This document shows positions 1 through 12,395 of a stretch of DNA of 64,000 bases, piece after piece (within the stretch, counting starts at the first letter, position 1; each line of letters starts with the position of its first letter). A program made the position numbers and the translations under genes. The notes beneath the pieces were generated by a model. It was not told the origin of the DNA. It made no database searches and was given only the letters and a program-made list of their open reading frames with translations. The stretch is from Platycnemis pennipes (Eukaryota > Arthropoda > Insecta > Odonata > Platycnemididae), in contig OW121855.1 in NCBI GenBank assembly GCA_933228895.1, forward strand, positions 29,774,698 to 29,838,697, given 5' to 3'.

Positions 1-122
1 ATCATCAGCAAACTGTACTAATTGAAATTAAGCAATGATAAGCCACGACGGAACACACACATGACTCACATTATCAGAGAAAAAAGCAATTTAAACACAG
101 AAAAAAATCCATGGTCATTACA

Positions 123-651
123 ATGGGGTCGTTTACCATATTTTTTTACTGCCGAATATGATAGAGTTTGTAAAATAAAAACACCCGTTTTTTTCCGTTT
201 TTCGATCCCTCAATTATTTCTCGAGTTATAGGCGGCGAAAAGCTGATGATTTTAACCCTTTCGGAAAAGTGGGTGTGGTGCAACCTCTGACGTATATCGA
301 CTTCGTCCAATCACCACTGAGCCCGCGAAGCTCCTTTGCCTTATCGCAAAGGGGGGGACACAGCTGACTCTGCCAATCGGAGCAGTTACCAAAGCATCTG
401 TGCGAGCAGACCTTCCGAGAACCCCCTCCACTTCCTCCCCTTCCCATAAGAGCGGTCAAGGACGGGAGGAAAATGACGTCAATGTTATCACAGCAGCTTT
501 TTCGGTGGGCGTCATCTTTATTTTAATTTTTGATTTAGGAGTGAATGGTTGTGGTTAGAACATTAATTTTTTCACTAAATTTCTTGTTTCGTTTCCATCT
601 AACAATTTTGTGCACAAAATTGCGATTTCGGTTCCGAGTAAACGCCCCCAT
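123..651 (+). mobile_element. MITE-like repeat, copy A (full length)
   Basis: One of four copies in this window; the others are near 10.4, 48.9 and 52.5 kb. The ends form a short imperfect inverted repeat: ATGGGGTCGTTTAC on the left, and ATGGGGGCGTTTAC when the right end is read in reverse. There is no coding capacity, so it would be a non-autonomous DNA transposon. I see no convincing target-site duplication. The body contains CCAAT boxes at about 307-311 and 373-377 and a perfect CRE palindrome TGACGTCA at 474-481, all kept in the other full-length copies. The superfamily is unknown. Confidence 0.75.
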
Positions 652-3490
652 TTTTGAACCAGTGAGCTTCACCGTAACTGCATAAATATAGGGCAGGTAT
701 TGCATTTGTTAACAGCCACAAGTCAAATCACACGATTCCGCCTCGTCATCCATTCAGCAGGCATAATACTTCCTGGCGTAAAAAATTAAGCTCGCCTATT
801 AATTACAAAGCATGAAGTTGGGACTTCCCTTTCGGACCATTTGACAGAGGGAAGTGTGCTCGACATTCTCCACCGTCTAGCGCACCTTTGTGTTAACCGG
901 TAGAACAAATGAAAATAATTAATTATCACTAGGAAAAAGTGTATCCGTATTTTACACCCGACACCGCGAAATTGCCACCGAGGACCGGAGACGGGGATGA
1001 GGGAGGGGGAGCGAGGTAGGGTCAGAGGGTGAGGGTAAAGGCAAGAAGGTGTGTGGGAGGTACCAGCATGGCAGTTGAGGGTGTTGGCAACAAACGGTAG
1101 GGCGAGGCGGCGACTAGAAACCGGAGGAGAGAGACATCTCACCCCGCAGGTGCAATAATGGAAACCCCACGGGCGAAATCTGAAGACTGCCAAGGCCCTT
1201 TTCTTAGAGTTAAGGTCTTTTAACGCGGTACTGTAATGAAATAAGGCGTCCATTATTTGATAAATGACGAGTTGTATCAAGAAAATGACCCGCAAAACCA
1301 AGCCGTTCATTATGATCATTAATATAAGTTGAAGTTAAAAAATTTCGTAAAAGTGAGACAAACAAGGGGAACATGAATACGCGGATTGGATCTAAATAGC
1401 GGCAATATTATTTCAGTAATTTCCATTATTTTAAATAATTTACGGAATATACTGTTCTGACATACCTGAGAAGCCAATTGAGAAAACGGACTCGATCCAA
1501 CAAAATAGTTAATAGAAAATTCTGATCTAATTGCTGCCATATCTAAAGGTCTGATGTAATTCCGGAATAAGCTCAGGTACATTAATTACGATACCTACGT
1601 CTTTTCCAACACCTGAATTCCTTCGATCCATTCTTTTTATAGCTACGTTATCCCTCAACGAGCACTCCTTACTTCCTTTTCTTCAAAAATAAGCGTTTTC
1701 TCCATTTTCACCGACTTAATGCAACCATATTCATCATCTCACCACCCAAAGCATTGCCTCCTCTTGAGAATTCATGACTGAATAAATGCCCTATAAACTC
1801 TTCCATTACAACTGTCTCATCTTTTCCATTTAGTCTCCCATTTTCACTGCTAGCATTCACGATGAAAGTCCCCAACGCAGTTTAAGCGTAGTAGGCTATG
1901 TGCCAAGAATTTTAATGGAGAATAAAGAGCACCCAAAAAGTCTAGGGAAATATGAAAAGTGGCTCTAAACTACAATACGTATAGTAAGCGCATGAATCAT
2001 TCCATTTACGCAATCCCAAAAAAATAAAATATCGCAAAGGGACGGATTCTTTTTGCGGTAGACGTAGAGTATGAATAACTACAAATAATAGCAGACAAAG
2101 AATTTAGGCGTCATAAATAAAGCAGAAAATTACTGACATGAAATCAAAACATGGTAAAGTACCTAAGCAATAATTATCCATTTTCAAACAGGTGATCTAT
2201 TGGGAATACATACTAAGGGATCACCTATTATTTTAAAACCAACCCTTGTTCGCTCTATTAACATTAGTATTACCACCTACAGGGCCTATTAATCTCTTAA
2301 AGTGAGTACTTGTTTAAATTCTGCCTGAGGGTAGGATATTCAGCTTCATACCAGATTCAGGTATAAGTACTATGTAACTCCACTATTTGTGCCACAGAGA
2401 AACTAGATAACGCGGAGAGCGCGGCCGATTTGAAAAACACAATTTCATGAGATCCCTTTAACATCGGCATTGGTTTCATTACTTAAACTATAGCGATATT
2501 TCGATCCATCACCCCTCTGTGAAACAAATCCCGATTTTTCCACGACAAGCATCGATCGATCGATTTCATCACCCCCATTCTCTGATTAAAATTTGGATTA
2601 AACAAGAAAATCTCACGGACGCCCGACCCTTCTCCCCTCCATGTCTCGGGCGACACCTGCGCCCGCCCGTGTCTATTACTGTCGAGTGCTTAAACTCGGA
2701 GTGAAAAAAAACATGACACTCGAAACAGCGCGAGGGAAGGCTCTTCGCAACACACCAGGACGGATAAAAATAAAAGATGGGAGGAAAGAAAGGAAAATGG
2801 GGAGGCAAGTAGAGAAAAAAAAAGAGAGACGCCTTGGAGGACGAGAGGGCAGACTTCCCTCAGGGTACACTCGGGGGTTTACCCACCCCTGACGGAGAAA
2901 ATAAGGGAACGGAGCACTAATGGAGGGGGCGCGTAGGGTAAATTGGGACGTACGCAATGGGAATGAGAGGGAGAACGACAAGACGGGGGAGAAGAGAATT
3001 GCGAGCGGCGGTCGGTTAAGCACCGGAGGAGAGGCTGCGTGGAAATGAGACAAAATGGTTGGAAAAGGAGTCTCCACGCGACTCGGCAACGGTAGGAAGT
3101 AAGAAGGCAAAGGTTAGGATTGAGCGGCAAATATGAGACATGCGAGTTAAGGTCTTATTTCTCTGTACAACTGCAATCATTAGGAATAACAATCGCTCCA
3201 ATAAATACACTGTGGAACTGAAGGAACGGTTTGGGAATCTTACTTATTGGTCCAAGCCAAGAAAACATTCCAAATTCTTAATACTGAGAGCTAAGGATTT
3301 CGTCTATCAGCCAATAAGGTTTCAAAATTAACGAGTGTGCCAAATACTTTCAAACAGAAGATAGCAAGCCCAACTACGGCTTTGACAGAAGAGCAGGGCA
3401 TACGATTTTACTTCTTACATCGAGTTTATTATAAGGGCCCCACACTACATACACGACAGTGCCACAAAGATAACATAGGAGAAATACACT
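652..3490. other. Intergenic, no supported gene
   Basis: Mostly AT-rich sequence. A minus-strand open frame of 177 codons (786-1319) has no recognisable domain and lies in a GC-richer patch, so I treat it as chance. A purine-rich tract (plus strand, about 2740-3110) is low in complexity and gives several spurious overlapping frames. No RNA gene or repeat shared with the rest of the window was seen here. Confidence 0.5.
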
Positions 3491-3900
3491 GAACCACAGA
3501 TAGATTCAAATATTCGTTTTTTCCTCCAAAAATTCGTGAACATAATTACATCAAGACCTCTCAAAAATAAATTTACCTAATCAGGTAAGGTAAATGAAAT
3601 TGCACACAGATACATATGGACTATTGGAACAATTAGATGAAATTACGATGGTAGATTTTTTAAGGATTTACGCATGCCTGCTAAGCATACTATTACTTAT
3701 AGTGCATGTTTATAGTACACCTCAAATGTTTCTTGGCGTGTTGGATTAGTGTGTCCCACATGACATTCATGTTAACTCTCCTTAGGTAGAGAGTAAAAGT
3801 AAACTTTATTGCATGTACGTAATGCATGTTGGAGACAACTAAACCTCTGCCACACACCCTCCTGACACAAAAGGGCTTGCAGGGTAGTCAGTAGATATAA
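3491..3900 (+). mobile_element. LINE-A (CR1/L2-like) 3' end, old degenerate copy
   Basis: The left part translates as RFKYSFFPPKIRE, a decayed form of the family motif RFKMSFFPRTIRD that ends the polymerase. The right part has the family 3' signature: CTGCCACACACCCTCC, a small insertion, then GGGCTTGCAGGGT and a GTAGATATA-like tail. Only the end of the coding region and the 3' untranslated region remain. Divergence from the other copies marks it as one of the older insertions. Confidence 0.7.
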
Positions 3901-4149
3901 CTAAATGAGCCTTTTCCCAGTTTTCCCCGCTTCAGCAGAGATAACTCGTTTCGATTCGTATCGGTACTGACATTTTTCTTTTTGAGAGAGTACGGCAAAA
4001 TTTCACTTCACTCCTCTAGATTAGTCCTATACTTGGATACAGCAACCTTCGTTGCCAGCCTGTAAGATTGGAAGCATTCTGTAGGATTACAAAATTTAGT
4101 GGAATTTACTTTAGAAAAGTTTCTAGTTACTTATATTACGCTAGCACTT

Positions 4150-4529
4150 CCCTACTACACTTACGGTGGTACTTCTATAATGCTAGATTAGACCGGACAA
4201 ATACGATTATAGAGATAGATTATCGTACTGATAAATTCAAAATGTCATTTTTCCCCCGTTACATAAGATAAAACAAAAGGCAGCATAGCAAAGGGATAGC
4301 TAGGGGAAATATTCTAGAGTAGTCTGCAGGGCACGATGCATGTATTTACAACCTGTCCCTGAATTACTCTGTAGATATGAACAATCTAGTTGCATGAGAC
4401 CCTATTATCTAGCATATCTCCATTTAGTAGCTTGTTTGCATGTCAGTAGTGCATATTTGGTGTTATTCACCTCCTGCCACACACCCTCGCGGTGGCTTGC
4501 AGGGTATCGCGTAGACATAGATGTAGATG
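4150..4529 (+). mobile_element. LINE-A (CR1/L2-like) 3' end, truncated
   Basis: A plus-strand frame gives IIEIDYRTDKFKMSFFPRYI, matching the family polymerase C-terminus IREIDCRTDRFKMSFFPRTI. After the stop comes the 3' untranslated region of the subfamily also seen at 42.6 kb, with the shared CATAGCAAAGGGATAG block and the terminal stem-loop CCTGCCACACACCCTCGCGG / TGGCTTGCAGGGT. It ends in a GTAGATG tail. It is 5'-truncated and non-functional. Confidence 0.85.
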
Positions 4530-4604
4530 AAAATAAATATAAGAAACGAGGGGAGTGAGAATCCCGGGCGAAGAAATACGGGAGGAGTGAATGAATAATT
4601 TTAT

Positions 4605-4900
4605 TACTTGGGCTAATGGTAGACAAAGGACTAACTTTCCACTCTTAGAGACCAGATTCAAATCCCGGAAGTAATTTCATTTGATTACTTGGATATCTTG
4701 CGTAGAGCATCCGAATTCAGTACTTCGACCGTTTGATGGGACGTTTAGCTGTGGTTCCCTTGGAACCTTTCGCTATGAGCAGGCTAGTGCCGACGCCAGG
4801 TTTCTCTACACCCTTCCTCCTTATTCTCCCATTACAATCCTTGCATCTCTCCTATCGGTATGAGGCGTCTTCAAGTGAGGAGGAAACGTGGGTTGTTACT
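4605..4900 (+). mobile_element. tRNA-derived SINE
   Basis: The head resembles a tRNA with RNA polymerase III signals: an A-box-like GGGCTAATGGTAG near 4610 and a B-box-like AGATTCAAATCCCGG at 4654-4668. The body (GATGGGACGTTTAGCTGTGG ... GCAGGCTAGTGCCGACGCC) is clearly repeated at 51.66 kb (plus) and 54.75 kb (minus). The copy at 54.75 kb has the same tRNA-head then body order. SINEs of this kind move using a partner LINE; the partner is not identified here. Confidence 0.7.
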
Positions 4901-4929
4901 AGTGGCCGAACTGTTCGCAAGCGGAAACG

Positions 4930-7900
4930 GCTTGTAAGATAAAAAAGAGGGTAAACGCCTCTTTTTCCAGATCCTTTTCATACATCTTGGTCTACGCCAC
5001 ATTCCAACCCACTCCCGGGAAAAGAGCAAATTAGAATGGGTAGCCCGATTAACAGTAGCTACTCCACCGTAACCAAAAAGGTAATTTAATTTAATTAAAA
5101 AGAAATGGGCCTGAATTTCGAGACTATTTCCCAAAAAAATTAAAAAACACTCCTCCAAGGAAAAGAACTAATTTAAAAAGCCCGAGCACAAAGAAAGCTC
5201 TTCGCAGGAATCACGTCCCAATGTTTTTTTGCCTCATGAAATGCACGCATGTAAGCCGAATTTCTGGAGCGAATTTCGAGCTCATAACTGATTCTACTGG
5301 AAAATGTAATCTCTGAAATGAACAGCACAAAAAAATGGAAAGAAGATTACTCCGCAAGTGAAGGTATTACTTGAAGAGAAAGAAAGCTAAAAATGCGTTT
5401 GAAGCCTTTTCTTTAAGATTACTTTCAACCTAGTGGGAAAAAAAGCAGACTAAGTATGCATATTTCTATGTAACATCTGATTCAGTCAGGTTGCCTAATA
5501 TAATATGCCTATACGCCGCTCCTGGCCACGAGAATATTTCTGTTGCCTGCTGTTTAGCTCTGTAGAAGAGGTGTTATAATCATACTACTTGCATGGATTG
5601 GCTTTTTAAACCACAAGCTTGTATGCTGCAGCATCTCGGGAAGCAAAAGCAAAAACACGATGAACTTTTCTAACATTAAATCAGATACCTATGATGGATA
5701 CCCATATTGGATGAGATGTTGAAAAAATTGAAAAAATATTTTTTAAATACGTTCTTCATAGGTCCGTGATAAGAACGTGCATTATCGACATGCAGTGAAG
5801 AAAGAAAAGAATGGTCTGCTTGGATAGGGGTTGAGAAAGGTATATGAGGGGTAAGAGTAGGACAGACACATCTGATGGAAGCAGTATGAATATACTAAGG
5901 AATTAGAGGTGATGGTTATTCAAAGGCATTTAAGGAGCGTAGAATGCTGGGAAAGGAGTGGGCGTTTTAGATGACATGAACGAATGAGGTAATCACTGAA
6001 CTAAAGGAGAAATAGCGAGGGTAAATAACCTTCAGAAGAGCCGAAAGAGAGGAATAGAGATCTATTAAAACCAACTGGGATAACGAGATTAATCTAATCA
6101 TTCCCAGTTAAGACAGGAAAAAAGGGGTTACTGCAAAGGGAAAATACGACGCCAGCCGAGCGTGATGACCAGAGGCGCCAACAGGAGAGGGCGCCCTCGT
6201 CGAGGAGGCCAATAGACCTTCGTCTTTCCACCCCCACGATAACCACCCCTTGCCAACTCTTCTGCGTCCTTCATCCACTCTCCCTGGACCGAGTCACCCT
6301 CTCCAGAGAACGGTAGCGGTCCTTGTAAGAGGATTCACGCACCCCTCGCCCTGAGTGGAACGCAAGAGCTGAGCTGGAGACAGCCGCTCGCTCCGCCCTC
6401 ATCTCATGTGGATCGCTCGAAAAGTTCAGATGGCGCGGAGCATATAGGGAGAGGAAGTGCGGGGTGCGACGAGACGAGCGGGTTCCATCAACGGGGAGAG
6501 CCACAACTCACTCGCCGAGCAGTCGAGGGGCTCCAGCATATCCGAAGGAAGTAGACGTGACGAAGAAGATGGCAGGAACGTCTTTCCATCAAGCTAATAT
6601 TACTTTCAGCATTTTGCAAACTTTAGCAAACATCGAAAGACACATTGTAAGGAGGAAAAGAAAAAGGGGTACTAAGCAATTATTGGTGGAGTGCTTTTTC
6701 TTCGTTTAACAGATTGTTTTAGGCTTTGCTTAGTGGAACTTAAGTCACCTTAAAACAAAAAGAACGAAGAAGAAGTTTTTTCTTTTTTCTTTGCTACTCG
6801 TTTACACAATATTTTTTCATGTAACTGTAACTAGTAATTCATGTAACTGTTGTGTAAATAATGACATTTTCTAATTCCTTATCATAATTAATAAGTCTTA
6901 GCTGCATATGAAACTGAGTTTTACATACATTTTTTTTACCTTTAAAGTACTTGTGAAGTTTATATCCCGTCAACAGGCTAATGTCTGACAAAAATAAATT
7001 ATTACCAAGAGAGATAAATAAATACATAAAACGGTCAAGTCAGTTTGCAGCGAATACACTCGAGTATTTTATGAAAAATAAAAAGATTTGGCACAAAAGT
7101 GAAATAGTATTTACCGCTTCACCTTGCCTCTCTACTATCCACAACGATGGAGTTTACTTGCCTTTCATTTTTTCGTAAACCGCTCCCTTAAAACTTGTGT
7201 CAATACCATGAGTGTAAAAAAAATCAAAATGACACACCTTAGGGTTAGCGGAAGAGTCAGGCAAGCTTTCCAGGAATAAATTATGCTCACGAAATTAATT
7301 TGAGTACGAACCAAATGAAATAATTTCGCCCAAATGAGCACCATCACTTCCACTCGAGTCTACAAATACGTCGAGGCAACATTTCCGCTTCCGGAGGCAG
7401 CGTGGAATCAGCGATGAGTTCGAGAGCTTCACAGAGTGCATCGGAAGGGAAAGACCGATTAGGTGCCGGGGACGTGCAACATCCAGGTGGGGAGATTAAA
7501 CGTAAAAGTTTTCTCGTCCCCGAGCGCCGTGAGCTGGAGGATCGACAAAGTACGTGTGCGAGAACATCATTACTCTTAACCGTCGATATCCGAGGACAGC
7601 GAGGACGTGAAGAGGGCACCACACTCCAGAGGTTGCAGAGGTGAAGGCGGATGAGACCGATAAGGGATAAGGCCGGTGGATCGGGAAGGAGGGGACCGGG
7701 CAAAAAAAAACTCCGGACCGGCGGCCCGAACCGACTGGCGCCTTCCCGGGACTGCGGATCGGAGCAATTACGACGATGCGCGTGAGAAACCGGGCCCAGC
7801 AGACTGCGGCGATGATGTATGAACTAGCGAGTCCTCGAGAGCCGCAATTCGAGCCCACCCCGTGCAGACGAGGATATTTCGAGACGAAGGGAGGCTGGCA

Positions 7901-8480
7901 TATTCTCGAACCGAGAGGGATGGCGTGCACTCTCACGAGCGTCTGGACCCGAGATAAGACTTCGACCTCGACGACTCTCACACCGCCGAACCGAGGCATA
8001 AATTCCCACCAGCCATTATGCGAGTCTCCCACTCAATAGATGGCGCCATTTGCGCCAGTAAGGGACGAAGGGTGATTAGGGAAATGAATGGAGCGGAGTG
8101 GATCGAGTGGGTGGAGAGGGCGCGACAATCTCTGGCAAAAACTAGCAATAGGTCACACTGTTTAACGCCTCGAGAGCTGTAAGAGGTCCCCATCCCCCTC
8201 GTTTCGCAGACCGAAGAATATAATAATGGATGGGAGCGCACTTGGAATACTAACGACTGCGATTCCGATTATTGCGGACAAATTCAAGCACGTCACCCAC
8301 AAAACCAATGCCGCTGCAGGCGAAACTTGCGCTTCAGACAATCATCCAGCGATTATCGGCGGTTGGCTCAAAAAAAAAAATTCACCCGCGGCCCGAGAAA
8401 TTTGATCCGGAACACCGACAAAATTAATTAAGCGCGCAAAAAAGTAAAATGGGGTGAATGAAACATTCGAAATGAACGTG
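4930..8480. other. Intergenic, with GC-rich patches
   Basis: No supported gene. A weak plus-strand LINE-C remnant may lie at about 5900-5985, where a frame reads KERRMLGKE, close to the EGRMLGKR motif of that family. GC-rich patches at 6140-6560 and 7380-8240 hold several overlapping frames up to 178 codons on both strands, but none resembles a known domain. They could be CpG-rich regulatory DNA or an unrecognised repeat. The stretch 6720-7340 is AT-rich and shows nothing. Confidence 0.45.
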
Positions 8481-8912
8481 TATCTATATCTACGACATAC
8501 CCTGCAAGCCACCTCGAGGGTGTGTGGCAGGGGGTGCATACACACTAGGAACAATGACACAACAAACAAAAATGAACAATACAAAACAAACACTACACCT
8601 TTAAAAGTAATTGGGGGAAAAAGAAAAAAAACTACCAAATCCCAATCCTGCAGGACACACCCACGAATACCATTCATGCCATGAAACCAATTTCATAGAT
8701 ACTCATGCATGCAAAAAAAAAAAAGAAATGCATGCGAGTCACACCTTGACTTGAACATGCAGGAAATAAAAAAATTAAAAAAATACTATCTACCTACTCT
8801 GAATATTACCTCTATAATATTACCGATTTACGCGATGTCCAACCACGTTCTGATCTCGAATCGTACGCGGAAAAAATGACATTTTAAACCTGTCCGTCCT
8901 GCAATCTGTATT
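8481..8912 (-). mobile_element. LINE-A 3' end, degenerate, minus strand
   Basis: Read on the minus strand, the right end contains a decayed form of the polymerase terminus (the block around 8862-8910 corresponds to GATTCAAAATGTCC...CTCGTAC). The left end carries the family stem-loop CCCTGCCACACACCCTCGAGG / TGGCTTGCAGGGT and a GTAGATATAGATA tail. An A-rich expansion at about 8711-8727 interrupts the untranslated region. Coding sequence is essentially lost. Confidence 0.8.
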
Positions 8913-10395
8913 GTGTCCTGCAATGTGTATTGTGAGTCTAAATACTTCCTGTCATATACCACGACGTAAGCATTCACGCGAAATAGAAATAAGTTTTCAA
9001 TTCATTATGATACTCCATATTTAAGTAGAAGACAGTAAATTTGTGCACTCACAATAATGTTACGTTCAACATTAATTATTTTCCAACTTTTCCTGAAACA
9101 AATGAAGGTTTATTAGGTAGTAGGTATAGAAATAAAGGAGGAAATTCACCTATCAAGGGTTTTCTTTAGATTTAAAATATTTTCCTAACTGAAGGAAAGG
9201 AAGTGAATACGAAGCTTTTACACATCCTTTCGTCCACTAAACTGTTGTTCATAATATACCAAGATGTTTGCGATGAACAAATAAATCTCGCTGGAAAACT
9301 AAATAAAGAGGGAAATGAAAAACTATCCTCTAGTAATTACTATATGGAACCGAGAGATATTATGGAAAAAAGTAAGGATTCTATTTATTCGGATTGCGCA
9401 TTTGCCATCTTCCCAAAATGGATAATTTACATGTGATGATGACCCGGGAAATAGAAGGGGAGTTTAATTTTCTTAAAACAGTGTTCATTGAAGAATGAGG
9501 TGAATTAACTAATTCTGGGAAAATCCTATTGAGTACGGGTAGCATATTATAATACATGGATTTTTTATGAACACTTTGAAAAACTTCAAATATAAAACCG
9601 CGTGAATAATCGATTTCACCCCAATGCACGTGCTTACATCAAAAGGTTCATAGTTCACGCGCCCTGCATGTACAAGTCGGAGCAAGTTAATCCGGAAACA
9701 ATAAACGCAGTACGATGATTCCTCACCGTTCCCAGACGGTTATTGCACGCTCTGATCACTATCGGCATTGGCTACCAAAGTTCTAACGCTGCGGTTCCGT
9801 GATCCAAACCTACTAAGCACCCAGCACAGGCAGCGCGTGATTTCGAGCGCGGAAAGCGACTGCGCAACGCTGCCGAATTTCCATTACCGCTCACTCCGCT
9901 CGCCTCTCGGCGTTCACGGCTAATGCTCCGCCCTTGTCGCCGCCAAAATATTCGATTACGGCGCCGACACCATTACTCAAAGGCTTTTATGAACGATCAA
10001 GCCCTTTTCACCCGTGTTCCCAGTCCCGGCGGCGCAAAAAGCTGACCGAACAAGACCCCACGTGTTAGCCTCCCTCCCCCCTCCCTTCCCTTTCTCCACC
10101 CCACCCTCCCCCCACCGTGATCGTGCGTGTTCCGTTTATTACACGGCTCGTGCACTCACCCGATAAGAGAGAGATTTAACGAGGGAATCTAGTATAAACC
10201 CTCGGTATCTAGGGTGCCTAGGAATCGTCTAATAATGCGAGGGGAGTACGACGATGCATCCTCTGGGTTTACTACGTGACTCACTCCCGTTTTTACGATT
10301 AATGAGCTGGGGTTGGGGCTCGAATCAGAGAAAGGAAGGTTTTTGACTCAATATGTGAATACAAAGAACCAGGTGACAAAATGCAATCAAACGCA
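8913..10395. other. Intergenic, no supported gene
   Basis: AT-rich to about 9640, then a GC-richer stretch (9700-10140) with a pyrimidine-rich tract at 10070-10115. Open frames are below 85 codons and unrecognisable. No repeat shared with other parts of the window was seen. Confidence 0.45.
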
Positions 10396-10930
10396 ATGGG
10401 GGCGTTTACTCGGAACCGTAATCGCAATTTTGTACACGAAATCGTTAGATGGAAACGAAAAAAGAATTTTAGTGAACAAATTAATCTTATAACCACAACC
10501 ATTCACTCATAAATCCAAATTGTAAACAAGCAAAAGGTGACGCCCACCGAAAATGCTGCTGCGATAACATTGACGTCATTTTCCTCCCGTCCTTGACTGC
10601 TTTTAGGGGAGAGGAAGAGAGTGGAGGGGGATTCTCGGAAGGTCTGCTCGCACAGATTCTGTCGCAATCACTCCCATTGGCCGAGTCAGATGTGTCCCCC
10701 CCATTGCGATAAGGCAAAGTAGCTTCGCGGGCTCAGCTGTGATTGGACGAAGTCGATTAACGTCAGAGGTTGCACCACGCCTACTTTTCCGAAGGGGTTA
10801 AAAACATCAGTTTTTCGCCGCTTATAACTCGGGAAATAATTGTTGGATCAAAAAACGGAAAAATACGGGTCTTTTTTATTTTACAAACTCTATCAGATTC
10901 GGCAACAAAAAATATGGTAAACGACCCCAT
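10396..10930 (-). mobile_element. MITE-like repeat, copy B (full length, inverted)
   Basis: Reverse-complement copy of the element at 123-651, complete between its ATGGGGGCGTTTAC and GTAAACGACCCCAT ends. The CRE palindrome TGACGTCA is at 10571-10578, and two ATTGG (inverted CCAAT) boxes lie near 10676 and 10743. Copies A, B and C align along their whole length with scattered substitutions and small indels. This supports mobile spread rather than one segmental duplication. Confidence 0.75.
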
Positions 10931-12249
10931 CCTTAAGTACTGATAATACTAATGATCTCTATATAATTTGATTTGGCAGCACCTCGCGTAATTTGTAATT
11001 ATTAGTACTCAAAAAAACGACATTTTTCTACACAGCACGGGGAGTTGAAAATGATTTCAATAAAAACAAAATAATGGAAATAACACCTATAATTCTTCGA
11101 TGCAGATTGAATCCTCTGGATATGATACAAGAAAAAAATCATAAATCCACTCTTTCAGGGAAAGCTGATTTTATTGCTCTAAAAAAAGATATGTTTCGTC
11201 ATACAATACTTCAAACATACCGCAGTGGGCTCTTGCCAGCAAACAGTTTTTGCTCGAGAGTAAGAGAAAATTTGTTTTCAGGTGACCCTATGGCTTAGGT
11301 TATATCGTACCTTTTAATCTAAGACCTTACTCCTAAGACTGTCACCGGCCGGGATAGGAACCGGCGAAATTGAAGTTTTTAATCGGCTGGCCATTAATAA
11401 TCGACGTTCATGCCTATACAACAGTATGAAAGGTTAGTATGAATACCAAAGCCGAGTTAAGTTAAGATTTGATGATTAATAAATTAGAATGAATGCGAGA
11501 AAACTTAGTTGGAATTTTACAGGACGCACGAATTAACGTAATTTAGGAGCACAAAGTTTAGTTTTCTGTTAATTTCATAAGCGAGAAATTTTAGAATGCA
11601 TTGACAACTCATTTGGATTGGATTTATTCGAAATTCAATTCGGCACGAAACGCTTCCTTCAACCTCTGTAGCTGTATAAAATACCTGAAGCTCCGAAAGC
11701 AAGTGCAAAATTAAAGAACAACTAATGCTCGCGTTTCACGTCCCGAAAGTAGCACGTGAGCGATCGATTTCCTTATTATACTTCCTACAAGTTATTTTAC
11801 GGAAACAACCGTTTGCATAGGCAACTTGCGCCATTAGGAGCAGGTGACTCTTGCAGTGTACGTAAGAATTATATGGAATGACGGGAAGAGCAAAGAGAAA
11901 CTTGGCAATTCTGAACGAGAAGCCCCACGGCGCACCGAGTGTTCAACAGATCGTCTCTCCTGACGGACGAAAACTTGAACCCGTGGTGCCCTCGATTAAA
12001 AACTCATGTATATAAAGATATTCCTCTGAAAAACCTCTAACACTACCGGACAGTAACCCGGACCCTTCATATGTGATACCAGGACTCTAAACACTACAAC
12101 AGATCGATCCTCTATCAATAAATTTCATTAATTTGCATTTTTCTCCTTTTCCAATTTCTCTAAACTATTATTTTTCATTCAGAATCAAGCATAGACTTCC
12201 AGAGTTAGAGAGCTCTACAGAGCGACCTAAATTCTCCAATTCCCCATTT
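10931..12249. other. Intergenic, no supported gene
   Basis: AT-rich. The longest frames are about 75 codons and not recognisable. No RNA gene, SINE or terminal-repeat element was seen. Confidence 0.45.
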
Positions 12250-12395
12250 CTATACCCGGAGAACGATGAGTAAGGATAGGTGGATAGAAAGGAAGACGAA
12301 CGAGGAAGTGCTAGAAATGGCAGAGTCCGGATAACGGGTAGTTTTGATAAAATGGTGAGAAATGGGAGATATACGGATTTAAATAAGTACATCAC
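12250..12395 (+). mobile_element. LINE-C polymerase C-terminal fragment
   Basis: A plus-strand frame reads RWIERKTNEEVLEMAESG. This resembles the post-polymerase region of RTE/L2-like LINEs, where a W-x-(D/E)-(R/K)-x-(T/S)-NEEVL motif precedes the conserved WIGH segment. Only this piece is seen, followed by stops. Related plus-strand fragments lie near 24.2, 25.1, 32.7, 36.3 and 38.0 kb. Confidence 0.5.

Noticed and set aside
786..1319. Minus-strand open frame of 177 codons
   Set aside because: No recognisable domain, unremarkable composition, no repeats or splice context; frames of this size arise by chance in GC-richer patches.
2190..2226. 8-bp inverted repeat AGGTGATC / GATCACCT
   Set aside because: Too short to exceed chance; no duplicated flanks.
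4733..4942. Small protein gene of 69 codons
   Set aside because: Lies inside the SINE; the same sequence is repeated at 51.7 and 54.8 kb.
7496..8032. Minus-strand open frame of 178 codons in a GC-rich patch
   Set aside because: Longest frame in the window, but several other frames overlap it on both strands, and the translation resembles nothing known. GC-rich DNA has fewer stops.
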